Below are positions 13,701 through 23,445 of a stretch of 64,000 bases of DNA, piece after piece. A program made the translations under genes and the position numbers. The stretch comes from Schistosoma mansoni (lineage: Eukaryota; Platyhelminthes; Trematoda; Strigeidida; Schistosomatidae), in NCBI RefSeq assembly GCF_000237925.1, contig NC_031495.1, positions 38,592,210 through 38,656,209 of the forward strand. The letters run 5' to 3'. Position 1 is the stretch's first letter. Each line of letters begins with the position of its first letter. The notes beneath the pieces were generated by a model. It did no database searches and had not been told where the DNA came from. It saw nothing but the letters and a program-made list of their open reading frames with translations.

Positions 13701-16700
13701 TGGTTCGTCTAACAAGATCGTATTACGGCCTTGCTTTAAATACATAGGACTAACACGAATGTTATATGATTGCAATAAAAAGATCAATATAGGTGTACCT
13801 ATACACAAAGTCAAAGTCTAGGTCGAACAAAAAGCTTATAAACTACGAAATAAAATTAATGGTTGACATAACAGAATGGTCTTGGTTAAATAACCACTGA
13901 AAACTAGGAAATGCTGAACAGCTGCTTACAGGACTTCTCGTCAATGAGCATTCAAGACCCCAACCACAGAAATCGAACCCAGGAACTTCGGTTTCTCATA
14001 CAAATACTAAGCCACTAGACCTTCAAGATGGCGTCCAACGTTACAGATGTTTAACTTCAAGTAATTCATAAGATCACCCAACCGTCTTCCTATACTCGAT
14101 CTCTAGTGGCGGGATCGTGGATGCACACTACTGAAGAGTACGATACGAAAAAGAAATATCTATTCAGTGCTTCGTGGTTCTCAATGATAGTTTGCTAAGA
14201 TTATTCTATGATGTTAGTAATGGATTCCGAAGAATCCCTACTAGTTTGTATTCGACCGTGAATTTTGCTTTTTTTTCTTCAGATGTGAATTTGCTGCTAA
14301 AAATGTAACTTCTGAAGCGTCAACATTATTTACAGCTGCAAAATATTTTATACAAGCTGATGATAAATTAATTTCAACTAATTCTATTAATTATGAGGAT
14401 AATTTAAATTGCGCGATTCTTTGTTTGTTAAGAACAGCAAGAGTAAACTAATTCATTACATTCAATATATATATGTGCATACAATAGATCTATGAATTGA
14501 ATGAACTTTTCACATTAGCAACAAATGTCTACATTTATCTGGTGGATACGTTAATGGTAATTCATTTTTTTCTGTTTTTTTTCTTTTCAACTAACTCGTT
14601 GAGAAAGGAACACTTGAAATAAATCAAGTAACCTATTGTAACTGTAGTGGCTGGCTCTATTTCAAACCCACATAGGCTATTCTAGTTTTTGAACTGATCA
14701 CTCTACTCGTTCTTCTCAAGCCACATTTTTACCCTGCCACTTATTCGCTTATTAATCCCGACTTTTTTATATGATCGTATGTGCGCTAATTACTTACCCT
14801 ACTCATTATGTGTCTGTAACTTATTTTTGTCTGACTATAAATATCGATTCACTCTTGGTTACATTGAGGTGCCTCACATGCCTTCTCCGATCCGTTTCGT
14901 TTTGCTCTATCCTCTTCGCTGCGTTCCCCTGATTATCTGTTTAGATCAATCAGTGTACTATATATACCTACTTAAACCTCATTGCCGTATTTGACTTATT
15001 TAATTCCGATGTTCACCAACGTGAGTTATGTCAGTAATTACATGCGAGGATTGGCGACATGTATATTTCGACAGCAATCATTCGATAACGAGCATTCGTC
15101 CGATCTAACTGGAGTCAGATTTCAAGCCATTAAATCTAATTCGATAAAAATAGAGCAAGCTCAGCAAACGAAATTTTCTTTTCGATGAAATCACTTACTT
15201 AAGCTGTATGTATGTTTTTTTTTATAGTTTGGAATATATGTCAGTCTAATGATAAATAAAAAGAATAATTACATCATAGAGTAATCTGAGGTTTCAAATA
15301 TTTAAGGAAGGTTGCGTAACTGTCGAGAGATTAGAGAAAAAATGTGAAAGGAATGAGAATGATTTATTTATTTATTTAAACACATAATTATTGGTACAAA
15401 CAGGCACCAGATATATATGCGCCACACAAATCTCGTTTGATTTGTGTGAGGGCTGTGATACTGCCCAGGTGCCCAAACTGAAGTAGGTGGTTTTCTTAAG
15501 GGGCCACACCCGAAACCTTTGACCTGAAGGTCTGATCCACAAGGCAGTGGAGCATCGTAAGGAGATGTAGTCCCATGGCAGCCGGTGACCAAACAATTGG
15601 TTCATACGCTATTCGTTTTATACGGATCAGGAATATGAGAATTAATTATTGACTTAACAGATATGATGAAGGTACTGAATAGTAGTATAAATAATCAATT
15701 CAAAACATACTGAAAAAATGATATTAGGGGGTTATGAAAGGATAGGTAATTACATGTATTACTTTTTTTGCATGCTTAGTTCAAGCTAGAAATGATGATT
15801 TTAATTGTTAACACCTCAACAGCACATAATTTCTTTGACTTGATCTTTTAGTTCCATACTTTTTACTGTGTGGATTATTTTCAAGGATGATTCATTAGGA
15901 TTAACATGGTCAAAGTTGATGAATTGCTCTTGTATTGAGCTACTGATTATTTCACATTTCCCCTCTTCTTATAAACTCATGTATAATTTATCAAATAACT
16001 GTTAAGACTATAATTTATGGACGACCTTTAAGCGATACTAAAACGACCTTAAAATTCCAACCCATTACTTACCACGATTAAATGAGGGTTATATATTAGT
16101 ATGAGGAATAGGGATTAGGATTTACAGTTGAATGTTAGGGTTAGGAATTAGATTTAATGTTTTTACCATGAACTGACATCAGTTATAATACCGAAATAAT
16201 ATTTAACCAAATAGGTGGATGAAAAATTGCGCCAATATTTAAGATCTGCTATCTTAAATTTGATTGACTCGTCACTAAATAACTACATAGACGACTATAT
16301 AGCTTACTGTATAGAAAGAAACTTTTCCTGGTTGAATTATTATTATTATTATTTATAGTTGAGATCATGAGTAAATTGAAGCTAGACCACCATGGAAAAC
16401 CTGGAAGCACTGAACGGCCGTTTCGTCCTATTGTAGGACTCCTCAGTGACAGTGCGCATCCACGATCCCGCCTCGCGAGATTCCAACCCAGGACCTATCA
16501 GACTCACGCGCGAGCACTTAACCTCTAGACCACTGAGCCGGCCGGCATTCAACGATGTTAATGTCTAACTTCAAGCAATCCACGAAATTGAACAACCATT
16601 CACTAATGTCTTCAGTGAGTTGATATCTCCCAACAAACCTGGTTGAACTGCACTGGTTAGTGCTTTTCACTAGAACTTCAGGAAATACCTCATGGAGCCA

Positions 16701-18326
16701 GTAACTAGTGAATATATCATCATTATCAGAAGGAGGTTTTATGGAGATCTTAATAATTTTATATAGTTCAAATCATGACTCAATTCTTTTCCTCTGTTTT
16801 TTTTTCTTCCTTCCTTTCATAGAGGCGATCTAAATTTCATCAAGCTATACCATATTTAAAACGTTCTATAGAAATTGTATCAAAAGATGTTCTATTAAGT
16901 TTAGAATTATATAAACGTTTAAGTTATTGTCAATTATATATACGTAAGTTGTTGTTGCTGTGGTAACTATATATTCTTATTGAATGAATAGATGATTGGC
17001 CTGGTGCATTAACTACTTTTATATTCATACAAAATTTAGCTAAAGAAGAATTTAGTATGTTCATCAATATTCTATTTAATCCATTATTTATATATAATAT
17101 TTAGCATTGAATTCATTTGATCTTTATATACAATATTGGAGTATATCTGAAATATTTCGTGTATTACTTATTCTTCTATGTATGGTATGTTCCCTTTATT
17201 CATCATCATCATCATCATCATTTATAGCCTTCATATAGATTACGTAATCCTGATTTAACTGATTATTCTTTAAAACAATATGATATCAAAGTGAATGAGG
17301 AAATAAATGAAGATTTATTAAAATCATCTACATTGAATTCGATTTACTTGGATCATAATTTATTTATCTTGTTACAGTCATTTGTGGTAAGTAAATTAAA
17401 TGAATGTTTTAGTTACTAAGTAATTATTGACAATTCTTAGTATGGGGTTTTGTGGAGATTGTAGTATTTTCATAGTGAGAAGCTGTAATCAGTAGAGAAC
17501 AATTCGTATCGGGTGGAGACAGTTATCTACCTTAGACAATGGATAAAGTGTTACGGACCCCAAATACCCTGGTACGGCCGAGAGTGGGGAGAGTCCACTC
17601 TTCCTCTCCAAATGCTCTCACATGACCACGCGTATATAGCCTCTGCCAAGGAAGTCCTACTCACTGCCTTCTCGTGGCATTACTGTTGTTTACGAAATTG
17701 ATAGGACAAAAAGCGAATTTCTGACGCTTTAACCGGGTCAGCGGACACGAATAGTCCACTTAGGGGAGTTAGAATACCCTGATTCCAAACCAATGGTGCA
17801 CATGGGCTCGAGGATCCTAAGGGAACAAATGGCTTATTAATCAATCGTTGGTCACCGGCTACTATGGGACTGCATCTCCTCACGATGCTCCACTGCCTTG
17901 TGGATCAGACCTTCAGGTCAAAAGCTCCGGGTGTGGTCCACTAAGAAAACCACCTGCTTCAGTTTGGGTACCTGGGAAGTATCACAGCCTTCACACAAAT
18001 CAAACGAGATTTGTGTGGCGCATATATATCTGGTGCCTGTTTGTACCAATATTTATGTGTTTAAATAAATAAATAAATAAGTGAGACTCAAAGCCAAGTT
18101 AACGAATCTGTACATGATAATGAGTTAATAATAATCGTAAAATAATACATAATTGATTTCAATTTTCTCATTGTTTTTATTTTGTTCTCTTTGTTAGTTG
18201 GCACATCGATCAAAAGATATTATAGAATTAGAATCACTTTCAGTCATGCTTCAATCATATGTAAATTTAGAACAACGTGAATTAATCAGTTTAATTCTTC
18301 GAGAAGTAATAGTGGATACATCATGA
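10782..18326 (+). CDS. F8A1 (HAP40): HAP40 / F8A homologue (huntingtin-associated 40-kDa protein)
   Basis: Nine exons join in frame: 10782-10840, 10880-10926, 10970-11042, 14283-14442, 16823-16943, 16992-17054, 17105-17184, 17228-17386 and 18198-18326. All introns are GT-AG, and the product has 296 residues. HAP40 is an all-helical TPR-like protein that binds and stabilises huntingtin and has been linked to early endosome function. Recall-based alignment to human F8A supports the call. The N-terminal STDVKKKLNEI matches VSNKLKKRFLRK, and DFACVAKSLAVQEC matches QFGQLGRELRAQEC. HDWPGALTTF matches RDYTGALAVF. The C-terminal FILLQSFV..ESLSVMLQSYVNLEQ matches FLLLQSLV..KSLQVEMWPLLTAEQ. The protein is shorter than human (371), lacking the Ala/Gly/Pro-rich stretches. 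The ATG at 10782 is chosen because intron 1 (10841-10879) removes an in-frame stop and restores the KKxL helix. Introns 3 and 4 contain LINE, SINE and retroposon copies, and intron 8 contains another retroposon copy. Confidence 0.9.
11560..12373 (+). mobile_element. RTE-type LINE fragment, reverse transcriptase C-terminal part
   Basis: Lies in HAP40 intron 3. It contains the later RT motifs in order: a degraded GxRQGCPLSPFLFNF region near 11660, the ADDIV segment near 11760 in another frame, then an open 218-codon stretch (11825-12481). That stretch carries SPSKCKLLL, YGCETWSLR, IARICWDHRVSN and LHRLRWLGHVL. This motif set is typical of RTE-like schistosome LINEs. The copy is 5' truncated and frameshifted in its first third. 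It stops abruptly at about 12373, where a family A retroposon begins in the opposite orientation, so the element's own 3' end is missing. Confidence 0.75.
12374..12680 (-). mobile_element. 0.5-kb retroposon family A, copy 2 (tail part missing)
   Basis: Matches family A from its conserved 5' end (CCCCCAAATGCCCTGGTACAG, read on the minus strand from 12680) to the GGAGATGCAGTCCCATGG block. There it is joined directly to the RTE fragment. The tail third is absent, which is unusual because the other partial copies mostly lose the 5' end. Confidence 0.7.
13085..13230 (+). mobile_element. RTE-type LINE fragment, early RT motif
   Basis: A short stretch translates to ENQVGFRPGHRCIDQVLDY. This is the N-Q-x-GFRPG-RxCxDQ motif near the start of LINE reverse transcriptase fingers. 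It lies downstream of, not upstream of, the C-terminal RT fragment at 11560, so it is a separate or rearranged piece. Confidence 0.6.
13880..14215 (-). mobile_element. Degraded hammerhead-SINE pieces (family B)
   Basis: 13880-14090 carries GAAATCGAACCCAGGAACTTC and TAAGCCACTAGACC, which are diverged B-box and A-box regions of family B read on the minus strand. 14100-14215 looks like another highly diverged piece in the opposite orientation. It contains CTAGTGGCGGGATCGTGG and a decayed CTGAAGAGTACG..CGAAA core. Together they may be the remains of a head-to-head or nested pair. Both lie within HAP40 intron 3. Confidence 0.5.
15361..15615 (-). mobile_element. 0.5-kb retroposon family A, copy 3 (5' truncated)
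   Basis: The tail (TTTATTTATTTATTTAAACACAT on the plus strand) and the tail-proximal half are present. The copy ends at the TTCATACGCTATTCG block, so the 5' half is missing. 5' truncation is the usual product of target-primed reverse transcription. Lies in HAP40 intron 4. Confidence 0.8.
16345..16775 (-). mobile_element. Hammerhead SINE family B, copy in HAP40 intron 4
   Basis: Read on the minus strand it has the tRNA-like GTGGTCTAGAGGTTAAGTGC (A box), GGTCCTGGGTTGGAATCTCG (B box) and a hammerhead core. It is nearly identical to the copy at 19747 over about 350 bp, with about three differences seen by eye. At its right side a direct copy of the unit's left end (ATTATCAGAAGGAGGTTTT..AAATCATGACTC) follows at once, like a dimer junction. 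Confidence 0.8.
16407..16455 (-). ncRNA. Hammerhead ribozyme core (family B)
   Basis: On the minus strand: GCACTG (stem I), CTGAGGA (CUGANGA core), GTCC..GGAC (stem II), GAAAC, GGCC (stem III palindrome), GTT (NUH site) and CAGTGC (stem I partner). All catalytic-core positions that I can check are present, with three extra bases before CTGAGGA. Activity is not shown by sequence alone. Confidence 0.6.
17558..18081 (+). mobile_element. 0.5-kb retroposon family A, copy 4 (full length)
   Basis: Runs from the CCCCAAATACCCTGGTACGG start to a TTTAAATAAATAAATAAATAA tail. It lies in HAP40 intron 8 in the same orientation as the gene. The element contains an internal AAATAAATAAA that could act as a premature polyadenylation signal, but nothing shows that it does. 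Confidence 0.85.
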
Positions 18327-18340
18327 AGAAAAACAAAATC

Positions 18341-18346
18341 AATAAA
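18341..18346 (+). promoter_or_regulatory. AATAAA, HAP40 polyadenylation signal candidate 1
   Basis: Lies 14 bases after the HAP40 stop codon. A second AATAAA is at 18490-18495. The second gives a more usual 3' UTR length of about 180 bases. Confidence 0.45.
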
Positions 18347-18489
18347 TGTTTTCTTTCCCGCTAAACATATTCAAATGAAGCAAACCGTCTCTGTGATCTT
18401 TCAACAACAAAACTCGACGGTTGTCAAGTTTTACAGTTTGCTTCCTTGTTCTTCTAATGTATGTATATGATGTTTTTCTGCTTTACTCC

Positions 18490-18495
18490 AATAAA
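18490..18495 (+). promoter_or_regulatory. AATAAA, HAP40 polyadenylation signal candidate 2
   Basis: Canonical hexamer about 164 bases after the HAP40 stop, in an AT-rich context. Confidence 0.55.
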
Positions 18496-18714
18496 GTTGA
18501 ATTATCTCAGTAAACTATTTTTCATGATATACGTTTTTCAGCAGAATTTAGACTTTTCTTTCCATCACCGATATATAGACGTAATGAAGATTGATAAATT
18601 GTCAATTCACATCACGGATTGATCTCAGCTAGATAACTAGTAAAAATCAGAAAACATTGAATAGCTGTTTTGTTGCCGTATAAAACTTCTCAAAAGTTCA
18701 CACTTACAACTATT

Positions 18715-18960
18715 AGAGTTAACGCTATAGGGTTGTGGAGGCTGTTGATTTTCAATAACATTATGAATCGACCAATCTTAGGCCACCATTAATAACGTGG
18801 AAGTACTGGGCGGCCGTTTCGTTGTAGTATATGACTTCTCAGCAGTGCGTATCCACGACCCTGTATGCGGGAATCGAACCTAGGACCTTCGGTCACGCTC
18901 GCGAATTCTCGACATTTAGACTACTGAGCGCACTGCCGAGAAGTTTCATGCTAAAACAAA
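18715..18960 (-). mobile_element. Hammerhead SINE family B, variant subfamily
   Basis: Contains a B-box-like GAATCGAACCTAGGACC and a hammerhead-like core at 18803-18848 (minus: GCACTG, CTGAGAA, GTCAT..GAAAC, GGCCGCC, CAGTAC). Its 5'-side sequence (GTGGAGGCTGTTGATTTTC, reading plus) differs from the main subfamily but recurs near 34785-34860 and, more weakly, at 36460. This defines a second subfamily. Confidence 0.6.
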
Positions 18961-19733
18961 AAGGCCGTCCAGCGCTTCCGGGTTTTCACTGTTGGTATAA
19001 TATTAAAGTAAGATTGGAAATATTTTGGTAACCTTTCGTTTCCTTCTCGAGTTACAACCATCTGGCTTAATTTTAAAATCCTTCTGAGTTCTCTTATCAC
19101 TGTTGACAGTATAAATATTTGAATTAGCACACTTTTTCTTGAGATCTCGGCTTTTCCTACATCGAGAAGCTGTGTTTTATCTAAATAATCCACCTGAAGT
19201 CTTCTTGAAATCAGAGCAGATAAATAATTCTATAGTCTCAAAAAAGTTATTCAACAGAACTATAGGTCCTGTTGACAGAAACTCCAAGATTCACTCTTCA
19301 TTAGTGACTTACACCTTAGAAGTACTAAAAAGCGTTAAGTTGCTTTATTCATCAAGATTCTTGGTATGAGCTGCGTTTGAAGTGTGAGGAGTAGTGTTAC
19401 TACCAGGTTGTTTAAACTGAAGTAGGTTTAGTGGGATTAGAAATTAAAAATAATGGTTGAAGGTCGAACTTCTTAACAGTCAAAACACCTTTCCACAAGC
19501 AAACAAGAAGGATATTAGTGAAGAAAAAACAAATGAGTAGAGTATATCAACATTTTAAAAATGTAAAACAGAGTGGGAATGATTACTATGGCTAAATCAG
19601 ATAAATTCTGAATAAAAAACCAACATATGGAATTGCGAGTTCGCTTAGTGAGTAAATCCCCAGTCATACTTAGGAGAATCGTGATATATAGTACGATCTA
19701 ATAGCAGTGTAATAAACTAATGTAGCGAATCGT

Positions 19734-19746
19734 TAATTAGGAGTAA
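19734..19746 (+). repeat. 13-bp target-site duplication, left copy
   Basis: TAATTAGGAGTAA, repeated exactly at 20176-20188. Together they bracket the family B SINE, and the length fits retroposition by target-primed reverse transcription. Confidence 0.85.
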
Positions 19747-20175
19747 TTTTATATAGTTGAGATCATGAGTCAATTGAAGCTAGACCACCATGGAAAACCT
19801 GGAAGCACTGAACGGCCGTTTCGTCCTATTGTAGGACTCCTCAGTGACAGTGCGCATCCACGATCCCGCCTCGCGAGATTCCAACCCAGGACCTATCAGA
19901 CTCACGCGCGAGCACTTAACCTCTAGACCACTGAGCCGGCCGGCATTCAACGATGTTAATGTCTAACTTCAAGCAATCCACGAAATTGAACAACCATTCA
20001 CTAATGTCTTCAGTGAGTTGATATCTCCCAACAAACCTGGTTGAACTGCACTGGTTAGTGCTTTTCACTAGAACTTCAGGAAATACCTCATGAAGCCAGT
20101 CACTAGTGAGCTTCGATGGACTCATAATCTCAACTATATAAAATTACTAAAATCTCCACAAAACCCCACTTCTGA
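19747..20175 (-). mobile_element. Hammerhead SINE family B, intact-looking insertion
   Basis: A 429-bp insertion bounded by 13-bp direct repeats. Read on the minus strand it starts ATCAGAAGTGGGGTTTTG. It carries tRNA-like A and B boxes, then a hammerhead core (19853-19805), and ends ..CAACTATATAAAA. It has inverted ends as well: 19743-19771 and 20119-20147 are complementary over 29 bases with one mismatch. So the unit mixes SINE features (tRNA boxes, long target-site duplication) with foldback ends. It is intergenic, about 1.4 kb downstream of HAP40. Confidence 0.85.
19805..19853 (-). ncRNA. Hammerhead ribozyme core (family B)
   Basis: Same core as in the intron-4 copy: stem I GCACTG/CAGTGC, CTGAGGA, stem II GTCC/GGAC closing TACAATA, GAAAC, stem III GGCC palindrome, cleavage triplet GTT. 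As in Sm-alpha, the cleavage triplet comes right after stem III. Stem III can therefore be long only between tandem or dimeric units. Confidence 0.6.
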
Positions 20176-20188
20176 TAATTAGGAGTAA
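20176..20188 (+). repeat. 13-bp target-site duplication, right copy
   Basis: Exact repeat of TAATTAGGAGTAA at 19734-19746, on the other side of the SINE. Confidence 0.85.
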
Positions 20189-21743
20189 GACAATATTTGT
20201 TGAATAGTATAATAAAATCAAATGCCTACAGAAGTGAGCAAGTGTTTAAATGAATGTGAAGTGTCTAACGTACAGTGAGTCGTTAGGAATTGTTATGGAT
20301 ACTTGAATGTGCACCTTCAGCTTATTCAAATAAATCCATTAAAATCAAGGTCAGCACTTACACTGAATTCATGTTGAACTATTTTATTTACCGATATAAT
20401 ACGTCATTTATTTGATATAAAGGATTAGTCACATTGTTTGTGATCCGTTGACACCAGCACACAAGATAATCGTCTGAGAAGGATAGGGCACACTAAGTTA
20501 CGGTATTAGATAATCGACTTACTGGACTATATCACGTAATACTCAGATACAGAATTTCCTACTGAGGGATTAAAAAACCAGACAATGGTTTATATTAACA
20601 CTAAATAAACTGTCTAGACAATGAACCCTATATTATAAATAAATAATAGAAAGGAATTTACAACCTTTAACAATGCTGGGTATCGGTTTGTTTCCATTTA
20701 TTGGCTAACTATGAAAACGAATATATATAAATGTATTATACTACAATGTATTCATTACAAATGGTTACTGGTGTAAGGTAATATTGATCGATAAGAATCT
20801 GTCAGCATATAGAAAGGGTTAGATAAACATGGTATTACCCGATACTCACTGAATGCGTTGTAGAAATCTCAGTAGTTCAATCGCTCCCTGATCAGATCAG
20901 TGATAATTTCTCAAAATGTTAAGCTCTATGACATGATCCTAATCTTCCAGGCGGCATCTATTCCTACAAGATAATAGATAGGCTTTACTGGTGGGTGGCA
21001 ACTAGCACGATAATAGGACCAACCAACGTCTTGTTCTGACTTTCTTTAACGACCTAACATACTGAAGAACAAATAAGTTTAGAAGATAATAGTACTCGTA
21101 AGTTTCATGGACATCATTTTGACCGATCGAGAAAGGCTGAATGTTTTTACAAAGCACTACAAACATGATTTTTCTCCTCCCTTTTTTATGACCAGTCGAT
21201 TCAAAACTCCGATTTCCACAACAAACATATTTGATATATAACTTAGTTTGAATGATATTTCTAATACGCCAGCACATTTTAAAGCATTGACGTATTGTGA
21301 CAGCAATAAATTCAAACTGACTGACCAAGGTGGTTTCTTGCACAAATTTACACTGGTTCAAGTTTCTTACAGAAGTAAAGGAATAATAAACTAACACATG
21401 GGAAAATGACCAGAACAGACATACCGCATAAAGGTCTTGACTCCTGAACCAAAGCACTTTAAGGGAAATTTTCAACTTCTGAGTCATAAAGGTCACGATT
21501 ATAGAGTCGCGTAGTTTGGTATTCATGTGGTAAATCCGAGGTTTTCTCTGTGTTTTATTTTTCATACATACCTGCAGTTTTAAATAAATTAGACTGTAGT
21601 TTATGAGACATTCCAATTGACTTCATTAATATTCTTTCATCCGATCCCAATTACAGACAACAGGATATCAGAAGTTGTATACAAATGTGTTGAAGATACG
21701 GTTTATTTCAAGCATTCATTTATGTGTAGACAAACCGTAATTG
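20189..21743. other. Intergenic; no gene recognised
   Basis: An open frame of 204 codons lies on the minus strand (21616-21002). Its product is a Phe/Tyr/Cys-rich mix without recognisable domains, and two frames are open across the same stretch. I do not accept it as a gene. No matched repeat is seen. Confidence 0.35.
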
Positions 21744-22628
21744 TCATAACATGTACCCGCCTATTAGATAGCATTGATTTATCGATCGAACCAATGGCAT
21801 ACGAAACCTGTACGAGCAGTCTAGAGCACTTGTTGAATCCTCATATGCCCAAGTTATCATTAATGTGACATTATTTAGAACATGTTTATCGCATTTAACA
21901 GAGAATCCACTAGAACTGACTAGATCGTGAGGATCGACGACATCTAATATGAGATCACAGTTCGACTCTTCTGCAATATTGTCATCAAAATTACTGGAAA
22001 CATCTCTAATAGATAGTGGATCACTATGATAATAAGCGTCCATCACAACTGCACTAGGTTCTTGACTATCGTTTGATACATCTAACATATTTTCTGGTAA
22101 AACAGAATCTAGACAATTAGATTCGTCCGAAATCTCTACTTCAGAATGACGAACTTCACTCGGTGCAGCTGTATTAAATGTACTGCTCGATTTGTTCTCT
22201 GTTTCTTCATGGGCGGTTGCTGAGACAATTTCGTGAGCATTTAGCAAGACATCGTCTTTATGTGGACTGGACAATTCATTGTTTGCACGTTCTGTTTCTG
22301 TGATAACAGGATTTGAACCAACTATAGGGCATGTCTCTGAAACGGACAGTACTGGACTACTTGGCTGATCATGTATGACTGCTACTACTTCGTTTAAATC
22401 ACTGATTGTCACGGATTCATGGCGGCTTTCACCGGCACATTCATTCATCCTACAATCATTTTCCAGCTCTGTTCGCAGCTTAGGAATTAATCCGTTAACA
22501 TCTGTCACATCCCCAAAGCATGAGTGATTCAGCAAACTTACTTGTAATTTGCCAATGAATTCCAACTGACTCTTTTTAAAACGCTGCTCTTGTCGCTGGA
22601 ATTGCAATTGATAAGAAGTGAAAGCCAT
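21744..22628 (-). CDS. Open frame of 294 codons; gag-like N-terminus, otherwise unassigned
   Basis: The ATG at 22628 sits in a good context (GAAATGG) just after an acceptor-like TTTACACAG. The first 35 residues (QLQFQRQEQRFKKSQLEF) are Gln/Arg/Lys-rich and helical. They resemble the start of gag in Gypsy-type elements of flatworms (RFEKSQLxF), as I recall it. The remainder is acidic and Ser/Asp/Glu-rich with no CCHC knuckle, protease or RT motif. It may be a fossil piece of an LTR retrotransposon, a host gene derived from one, or an unrelated acidic protein. The last 40 residues are less biased and may be read-through past an exon end. Function is not assigned. Confidence 0.35.
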   Translation of the reverse strand: MAFTSYQLQFQRQEQRFKKSQLEFIGKLQVSLLNHSCFGDVTDVNGLIPKLRTELENDCRMNECAGESRHESVTISDLNEVVAVIHDQPSSPVLSVSETCPIVGSNPVITETERANNELSSPHKDDVLLNAHEIVSATAHEETENKSSSTFNTAAPSEVRHSEVEISDESNCLDSVLPENMLDVSNDSQEPSAVVMDAYYHSDPLSIRDVSSNFDDNIAEESNCDLILDVVDPHDLVSSSGFSVKCDKHVLNNVTLMITWAYEDSTSALDCSYRFRMPLVRSINQCYLIGGYML

Positions 22629-23027
22629 TTCCTGCTTCTGTGTAAATCAGCACAGTAATGAAATATACTGTATAACTAATGACCAATGTCGTTCAAGTAC
22701 ACAAACAACAATTCTGAATGCTGATTGTACGAAATAATTACCTGAATTTTTGACCAATCACAGGCTGACTTTGGTTCGTTTTTTACCCCATTGCGAATTG
22801 TTATAACTTATGTGCTCGAGTGCCCTGTTTATATAGATGACGTGACGATGTCGCCAATTAGAGTATAGTGATTTCTCTTCGGGATATAACAGTAATAATA
22901 GTAAATGTATCTGATGTGGATTATTGATGTAAACTAAAATTTCTGAATTAATTGTTGAATTCATTTATATGCACAAATAAACAATGTATATAAAAGATAA
23001 GGTAGTAGATAGGCACTTACCTGAAAG

Positions 23028-23345
23028 CATGAGTCAATTGAAGCTAGAACATCATGGAAAACATGGAAGCACTGGACGGCCGTTTCGTCCTATTGTGGGA
23101 CTCCTCAATGGCAGTGCACATCCACAATCCCGCCTCGCGAGACTCCAACCCAGGACCTACCAGTCTCGCGCGCGAGCACATAACCGATAGACCACTGAGC
23201 CGGCATCCGATGGTGTTTATGTCTAACTTCAACCAATCCACAAAGTTGAGCAACCGTTCACCAATTGTCTTCAGTGAGTTCCTATCTCACAACAGACGTG
23301 GTTTGTCTTTTCAACTATGAAAATACTAAATCTCCACAAAAAACC
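23028..23345 (-). mobile_element. Hammerhead SINE family B copy
   Basis: On the minus strand: CAGTGGTCTATCGGTTATGTG (A-box region), GGTCCTGGGTTGGAGTC (B-box region) and a hammerhead-like core at 23117-23069. The plus-right end (CAACTATGAAAATACTAAATCTCCAC) is the inverted form of the family's left end. The opposite end is truncated at about 23028, and no target duplication is seen. Confidence 0.75.
23069..23117 (-). ncRNA. Hammerhead core, partly decayed, with GUC site
   Basis: This copy keeps the GGCCGTC^CAGTGC arrangement (GUC cleavage triplet and stem I partner). Its core reads TTGAGGA instead of CTGAGGA, so it is probably inactive. It is informative because it shows the ancestral GUC that the 19805 and 16407 copies have changed to GUU. 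Confidence 0.5.
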
Positions 23346-23445
23346 CCTTCTAATTAGATTGTCTATTGTTTAGTTTGTTTAAGGGATTTAATAATTTTGT
23401 TTACATAATGCATTACTTATTTACTGACTTACGCCTGTTACTCCC

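Noticed and set aside
16900-20150. tRNA genes suggested by A and B boxes
   Set aside because: The boxes recur inside many dispersed copies next to a hammerhead core and do not form a cloverleaf with acceptor stem. They are SINE promoters.
21002-21616. 204-codon open frame on the minus strand
   Set aside because: Composition is biased to Phe, Tyr, Cys and Lys, a second frame is also open over the same bases, and no domain, start context or splice site supports it.
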